Origin: a bacterium UBP4_UBA6127
Lineage (GTDB): Bacteria > UBP4 > UBA4092
Assembly: GCA_002428325.1 (NCBI GenBank)
Contig: DIVR01000077.1
Span: 1 to 56,332, forward strand
Length of the DNA stretch: 56,332 nt
Direction of reading: 5' to 3'
The position numbers and the translations under genes are program-made. Shown one piece after another: positions 52,104-56,332 of the stretch. Position 1 is the first letter of the stretch; each line of letters begins with the position of its first letter. The notes under the pieces were generated by a model. That model searched no databases. It was not told where the DNA came from and saw only the letters and a list, made by a program, of their open reading frames with translations.

Positions 52104-52221
52104 GAGAGTTCCTCCATAGTGAAGCATATCTCTATAAACATAAGTATATATCTGATAAGTTCCTTGGTAAAAGAGAGGGGCAGATGGAAGATGGTATAAT
52201 CAAATTTCATGGAGGTCTTAG

Positions 52222-52758
52222 ATGATGGATGAATCCTTAGGACGAATATTTATAGAGAATTCCCTTTTCAGGTTCAGGGCATTGAAAGACCTGGGGGAGA
52301 AGGCGATTGGAGAGTTGGATGACGGAGAGCTGACCCTGTCGCCTGATTCAGAATCCAATTCAGTGGCGGTCATCTGCCAGCATCTTCATGGGAATATGTT
52401 TTCCCGGTGGACTCAGTTTCTTACTACGGATGGAGAAAAGGAGACCCGGGACCGGGATGCTGAATTTACCCCGCCGGGCTCTCTATCCAGATCTGAATTG
52501 ATGGAACGTTGGAATGAAGGCTGGGCAGCTGTTTTTACGGCTTTGGAAACCCTGGAGCCGGTGGACCTGCTGAAAATTATCACCATCCGGGGCCAGGGTT
52601 TAACCGTAATGGATGCCATTCTTCGGCAAATCTCCCATTATGGGTATCATGTGGGACAGATTGTCTATCTGGCTAAACAGCTCAGGGGTTCCCAGTGGAA
52701 GACCCTCTCTATTCCCCGGGGAAAATCCAGGGAATACCGTCCCCAAAAAAGGGATTAA
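52222..52758 (+). CDS. DinB/DUF1572-like four-helix protein
   Basis: 178 residues; GGAGGT before the ATG pair. Pattern of the DinB/YfiT superfamily: a His in the second helix region (VICQHLHGNMFSRW), then ELMERWNEGWAAVFTALETL and the C-terminal metal-site helix ISHYGYHVGQIVYLAKQLRG, with three His candidates for a divalent metal. DUF1572 members are close by sequence. Probable metal-dependent thiol transferase or damage-response protein; the substrate is unknown. Cytoplasmic. Confidence 0.82.
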   Translation: MMDESLGRIFIENSLFRFRALKDLGEKAIGELDDGELTLSPDSESNSVAVICQHLHGNMFSRWTQFLTTDGEKETRDRDAEFTPPGSLSRSELMERWNEGWAAVFTALETLEPVDLLKIITIRGQGLTVMDAILRQISHYGYHVGQIVYLAKQLRGSQWKTLSIPRGKSREYRPQKRD

Positions 52759-52824
52759 TACCTTTGTGTTTCTATCAAGTGATGTAAAATAGGGTTAGAA
52801 CCATAACCAGGGGAGGTGAGGCTG

Positions 52825-53073
52825 ATGTTAAGAGAACATCCACCTTGTCCAAAATGCGGTTCCCGGAAGGTGGCCCAGATTGTTTATGGGCTGATTAATG
52901 TAACAGACGAATTCAAGAAGTTTCTAGACCGGGGCGATGTCCTCCTGGGAGGGTGTTGTGTGGATTCTGATTCCCCTTCCTGGCATTGCCATCAATGCCA
53001 GCATGATTGGGGTAATTGGGCTGATGATGAGCAGGAACCTCCCTCCTGGGACCGAAAAGAAAATTTGATTTGA
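52825..53073 (+). CDS. small zinc-ribbon protein
   Basis: 82 residues from the ATG at 52825, after GGGGAGGTGAGG; an in-frame GTG at 52816 is less likely. Two metal-binding knuckles are spaced by about 45 residues: PPCPKCGSRKVAQIVYG and WHCHQCQHDWG, a split zinc ribbon. An acidic C-terminal tail follows (DDEQEPPSWDRKE). Such small ribbons bind nucleic acids or proteins. 66 bp after the DinB-like gene in the same direction, so the two may be co-transcribed. Confidence 0.75.
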   Translation: MLREHPPCPKCGSRKVAQIVYGLINVTDEFKKFLDRGDVLLGGCCVDSDSPSWHCHQCQHDWGNWADDEQEPPSWDRKENLI

Positions 53074-53715
53074 TTCAAGGTTTCTGATGGTTGAAAAACG
53101 GCGGCCTCTTCAGGAAGCTTTTCAGTGAAAAGGTTAGGATTGGCTTGTGTGTTAGGGGATGATTCCCGGATACTATTGTTTCGTGGCTCAGAGACCTTCC
53201 TTCGAAAAACTCTGCCTGAGCCCACTTGGGAAATTAATAATCATTCTGAAGATGGAGAGCCGCTTAATTTAAAGGTTATTGATTTCAAAAGACTTATTTT
53301 TTGACAGCTGTCAAAAGGCAACCCTATGATTATCAGCCTTATATGTTTTTGACGCCTGTCAAAAAGGTACTATATCTATAGCCAGAATCTCTATTTTGAC
53401 ACCTGTACTTACCTTTAATACCCCTATTTTGGGATAGCCATGAATAAGTATCTGTTAATGGGTTCTAAGAGTCCTTGAATAGTTTATATGCCAGACTGGA
53501 AATAGCATAACCTCTATATTATCAATAATTAACCTGTTAATTACCTAGCTTAATCTTTTATTTAAATAAAATTATTTTATTTTTTTTAAAAATAAATGTC
53601 GGAAAATGGGCTTCTCATGTCTCTGTATATATTGAAGTTATATAGCTCCTTATATATTAGGAAACAAACTAGGAATAATTCTTAATTTACAGATAACAAG
53701 AAGAGGTATGAACCG
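53074..53715. other. 640-bp intergenic region with palindrome cluster and AT-rich half
   Basis: 53299-53406 holds three members of the TGACAGCTGTCA family. 53500-53660 is extremely AT-rich and could be a promoter upstream element or a bent-DNA segment. A 59-residue frame with a GTG at 53125 and AGGAAG upstream ends inside the first palindrome; it matches nothing I know and I do not call it. Confidence 0.5.
53299..53406. promoter_or_regulatory. three palindromic boxes with 47-48 bp spacing
   Basis: Box 1 TTTTGACAGCTGTCAAAA (53299-53316) is perfect. Box 2 TTTTTGAC-GCCT-GTCAAAAA (53346-53365) has perfect arms. Box 3 TTTTGAC-ACCT-GT (53394-53406) is a partial copy. The box centres are 48 and 47 bp apart, close to 4.5 helical turns, with the last 310 bp before the SPOR-TPR gene. 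Confidence 0.6.
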
Positions 53716-55053
53716 ATGAAAAGAGTGATAGGACTGGCAATACTGTTAATAAGTCTACTGGGAATATCGCAGGGAGTTACGATAGAGCGGGATGAAAATG
53801 GCCTGTTGAAAGTATACCGGCTGCAGCTGGGAGCCTATCCTGAAGAGAGCACCGCTTTAGTGATAAAGTCCCAGGCTCTTGAATCGGGATTCACTCCTGT
53901 GAATATCGTGAATGAAAACGGTTATTACAAGGTCCAAGCCGGGGAGTATCCGGATTATCTGACCGTCAAAGAAACCCAATCCCTTCATACGACGGACTGG
54001 AAGGGATGTTTTGTGGTTATAAAAGAGATATCCGAGACCGAGAAGGTCTCTTTGGGAATAGAAGAGAAAAATCATCTATATGAAGAAGATATGGAGCGGG
54101 CTGTCCAAAGGCGAAGCGAGGGGCCGGATGAATTATGGGAAAAAGGGTTATTGGCTTGGAAGAGCGCCGAAACTGTTGATGATGCCATTGAGTGTTTTGC
54201 CTGCCTAGCCCAGAAATATCCTGCTCATGAGAAAAGTCAGAAAGCCAGGGTCAATCTAGGGAACCTTTATGCATCCAGAGCTTACCGGATGAAGATAAAA
54301 GGAACCGGAGATCTCCAAAGCCAATATCGGAATTTACTAAGTTCCGCATGTTTAATGAAGGAATATCTTAAGAATAATCCGAATGCTTCTGATGTATCGG
54401 CTGTTCAAGCTCGATTAGGGGATGTTTTATACGCTCTTTCCCGATACCGTGGGGCATCGAGGCAGAATATCAAGGAAGCTATTACCCAGATAGATCTCGC
54501 TCTTGGGAATGAACTCAGTTCAGAAACATCCACCCATCTCCGGATGGAAAGGACAGCCTATCTGTTAGAGCTGGCGCGAAATCATCAAGTTTCCTACGAT
54601 ACGGTCATAACTGAAATCAACCGGGCAGAGAAAACATCTTCCGGGGCTCAGGATAAAGACAAGGCCCGGTTGCAGCTGATGAGGGCGGAAGTTTATGTGG
54701 AAACAAATAATATGGATTTAGCGGAATATGTGGCCGATAACCTGGTCAGCCGTTATACGACCTTGAATTCTGAGAGGGCTACGGCCCAGTTTATCCAAGG
54801 ATACTGCATCATGCAGAGCCAGCATTTCCGGATGGCCCTTCCTGTGTTTGCCTCTGTTTTAAAGGATTATGATTCCCAGGAAGACCCATTAATAAAACTG
54901 ACCCAACGTGAGGCTCTTTTATGCAAGGGGATATGCGAATACAAAATAGGCGAAGAAGACCAGTCAAAAGAGACGTTCAAATCTGTGATAGAGAAGTATC
55001 CGGGAATGGAAGAATCCGCCGTTGCTCAACGTTATTTAGGGCAGATGGAATAG
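53716..55053 (+). CDS. secreted SPOR-domain/TPR protein
   Basis: 445 residues; AAGAGGT before the ATG. Signal peptide about 1-20 (GLAILLISLLGISQGV). Residues about 28-108 read as a SPOR-like domain (YRLQLGAYPEESTALVIKSQALESGFTPVNIV..NGYYKVQAGEYPDYLTVKETQSL), a module that in other bacteria binds denuded peptidoglycan. From about 135 to the end come TPR-type hairpins (ELWEKGLLAWKSAETVDDAIECFACLAQKYP, SVAIECFYKIG-like final repeat SKETFKSVIEKYPGMEESAVAQRYLGQ). A cell-wall-associated scaffold is likely. It precedes the Rhs gene by 15 bp, so the two form an operon. Confidence 0.82.
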   Translation: MKRVIGLAILLISLLGISQGVTIERDENGLLKVYRLQLGAYPEESTALVIKSQALESGFTPVNIVNENGYYKVQAGEYPDYLTVKETQSLHTTDWKGCFVVIKEISETEKVSLGIEEKNHLYEEDMERAVQRRSEGPDELWEKGLLAWKSAETVDDAIECFACLAQKYPAHEKSQKARVNLGNLYASRAYRMKIKGTGDLQSQYRNLLSSACLMKEYLKNNPNASDVSAVQARLGDVLYALSRYRGASRQNIKEAITQIDLALGNELSSETSTHLRMERTAYLLELARNHQVSYDTVITEINRAEKTSSGAQDKDKARLQLMRAEVYVETNNMDLAEYVADNLVSRYTTLNSERATAQFIQGYCIMQSQHFRMALPVFASVLKDYDSQEDPLIKLTQREALLCKGICEYKIGEEDQSKETFKSVIEKYPGMEESAVAQRYLGQME

Positions 55054-55068
55054 AGGGGGACTGAGTAT

Positions 55069-56332
55069 ATGCAGGAGATAATTCAAATGAATCCAATGAA
55101 AAGACATATCCAATCCACAATAAATTTACTGGCCATGGTTACTTTGTTACTATTGGTTGCCAATTCTTTGGCCGGCCCCCAATATTATTATAAAGATTTC
55201 CCTCCCGATTCATATTATAATCCTATGATTGATGGCCGTTGCCTATGCAATGAGGATGGGAAACCCACCGAAAAAGGTTCGGTTGTCGATATGACCAATG
55301 GGCAGGTGACCCTAGAGGATTTCTTCCCTGTCTATCCAACTGTTGGGGAACCCATCACTTTAATACGGCGGCATTTATCTTATGCGAATCCCGCCAAGAC
55401 CGAGTCCTATTCGAGTGCTTCAATTGCTACTGGCGCTGGCGGTGGGCTTACCAGTACCGTTTATACCTCAGATGTGTCTCCTCTACCCAATTTTGGGAAA
55501 GGGGCTATCTGGAGTTATTACGAATATATCCGAGAACCCGCTTTAGCTATTGCCAACAGCGGGAGCGGTCAATCAGGGAGTGGGACTTTATATGCTATGT
55601 CCACCGGGAATAAATATCTGACCCTGTATAAAGGGAATCATATGGTATTGGTATATCGGCAGAGCTCAACCAATCCCAATTTATTCTACCCGCTGGAAGG
55701 CGTGAAAGATAAGATCATTATGGAAGACACCATTTTCCGAAGAATTACTGAAGATGGGATAACCTTCGGTTATGAACGCGAGAGAGCTTTAAGCGCTACA
55801 GAAGGAAAACTTCTATACGTACAAGAACAGCATGGGCATCGCATCAATATATCTTATGGGATTCCTATTATAAGAATAACGGATGCTTCGGGAAATGGTT
55901 TTGATTTACATTATGTAACTTATAACGATACCCAATATATATCAAGGGTAGAGGTAGGAGATCGGTCATGGACTTATACCTATGATTATAGTGAAGGGAA
56001 TCTCACGGCTGTTTCTGATAATACCTTAGGGCGAACCACCCGTTATAGTTATGATACCTCTCATCGGATAAAATCAGTTTCATACAGTTGGAGTCCTATC
56101 AGCACTGCTTATGTCTATGATACTTATGGAAAATGCACCCAAAGGACTGAAGTCAACCGGGAGACCAGTCAAACCAAGACCTGGTATTATGCCTACGACA
56201 GCGCAAATTTCAAAGCAACAGCGATAGATCCTTCAGGTGTTGCCACTTATTATGAATATACAGCTCAAACCTGGCAACTCTCCAAAGTGACCCGCGGGGG
56301 AAAGGTACTGGTCCAGCTTACTCATGATGCGC
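55069..56332 (+). CDS. secreted Rhs/YD-repeat protein, 5' part (continues past the window)
   Basis: The frame is open to the last base, so at least 421 residues are present and the gene continues. The ATG at 55069 starts the longest frame; the ATG at 55087 has AGGAG 9 nt upstream and may be the true start. Signal peptide NLLAMVTLLLLVANSLAG. A DUF6531-like entry (GQVTLEDFFPVYPTVGEPITLIRRHLSYA) precedes YD repeats (YTYDYSEGNLTAVSDNTLGRTTRYSYDTSHRIKSV, YYEYTAQTWQLSKV). These repeats fold into the hollow shell of Rhs and polymorphic-toxin proteins; a C-terminal toxin and immunity gene would lie outside the window. Sec-type secretion here differs from Rhs proteins delivered by type VI secretion. 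Confidence 0.8.
   Translation, partial: MQEIIQMNPMKRHIQSTINLLAMVTLLLLVANSLAGPQYYYKDFPPDSYYNPMIDGRCLCNEDGKPTEKGSVVDMTNGQVTLEDFFPVYPTVGEPITLIRRHLSYANPAKTESYSSASIATGAGGGLTSTVYTSDVSPLPNFGKGAIWSYYEYIREPALAIANSGSGQSGSGTLYAMSTGNKYLTLYKGNHMVLVYRQSSTNPNLFYPLEGVKDKIIMEDTIFRRITEDGITFGYERERALSATEGKLLYVQEQHGHRINISYGIPIIRITDASGNGFDLHYVTYNDTQYISRVEVGDRSWTYTYDYSEGNLTAVSDNTLGRTTRYSYDTSHRIKSVSYSWSPISTAYVYDTYGKCTQRTEVNRETSQTKTWYYAYDSANFKATAIDPSGVATYYEYTAQTWQLSKVTRGGKVLVQLTHDA

Noticed and set aside
53125..53304. 59-residue frame with GTG start and AGGAAG
   Set aside because: Ends inside a regulatory palindrome, matches no family and lies in a low-coding-potential region.
1..56332. CRISPR array, tRNA, rRNA, insertion sequence or integrase
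   Set aside because: No regularly spaced direct repeats of CRISPR type, no tRNA or rRNA cores and no transposase or recombinase frames were found on reading both strands.

Overview
The window looks like a piece of chromosome from an uncultured diderm (Gram-negative) bacterium. Evidence for an outer membrane: a secretin with a complete PilM-N-O-P-like assembly platform, a lipid A-type acyltransferase, a DUF3034-like outer-membrane barrel, a Wzt-type polysaccharide exporter ATPase and many large secreted repeat proteins. Scattered single-gene units, many strong hairpin terminators and a pseudopilin ending in an 'SVGPDK'-type motif recall candidate phyla such as Sumerlaeota or Hydrogenedentota. 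No rRNA or marker gene is present, so the phylum is not resolved.

Layout. (1) 1-2660: an AT-rich tandem array of a secreted HEAT-repeat gene plus a small membrane-anchored gene, with one decayed extra copy. (2) 2855-5400: ECF sigma factor, tail-anchored FecR-type anti-sigma factor, a small membrane-anchored protein and a truncated prepilin. (3) 5484-8217, minus: lipoprotein with a propeller-like fold and a GT-C-like membrane protein. (4) 8321-15940, minus: secretion/pilus cluster gspI-gspJ-gspK-pilMN(fusion)-pilO-pilP/gspC-secretin, followed upstream by an Smr protein and a candidate small RNA. (5) 16754-19600: CBM9-GH20 secreted hexosaminidase. (6) 19888-25436, minus: sulfur assimilation (metY, metB, cysK), DUF3034-like barrel and an Rrf2 regulator with three cysteines. 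(7) 25754-36002: LVIVD/FN3, giant TPR and FN3 secreted proteins, with a stomatin-like membrane protein pair. (8) 36079-44235: GT2, LpxL-like acyltransferase, H+-pyrophosphatase, AAA ATPase, Wzt ATPase and radical SAM-SPASM protein. (9) 44549-53073: pseudopilin, OB-fold/lamin-tail secreted proteins, a GH2-fold protein that lacks both catalytic glutamates, DoxX, DinB-like and a zinc ribbon. (10) 53716-end: SPOR-TPR protein followed by the start of a secreted Rhs/YD-repeat protein.

How it fits together. Regions 2, 4, 5, 7, 9 and 10 together suggest a cell that secretes many large repeat and carbohydrate-active proteins through a hybrid type IV pilus/type II secretion machine. Region 6 is a self-contained inorganic-sulfide-to-cysteine/homocysteine module with its own likely redox or Fe-S regulator.

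Non-coding signals that the genes do not explain: (a) a perfect inverted repeat over the start codon of the small membrane-protein gene, kept in paralogous copies by compensatory base changes; (b) a family of intergenic palindromes, TTTTGACAGCTGTCAAAA, including a cluster with 47-48 bp spacing; (c) a hairpin with arms GACCCAG/CTGGGTC found twice upstream of secreted-protein genes; (d) an orphan promoter-to-terminator unit opposite the GH20 gene.
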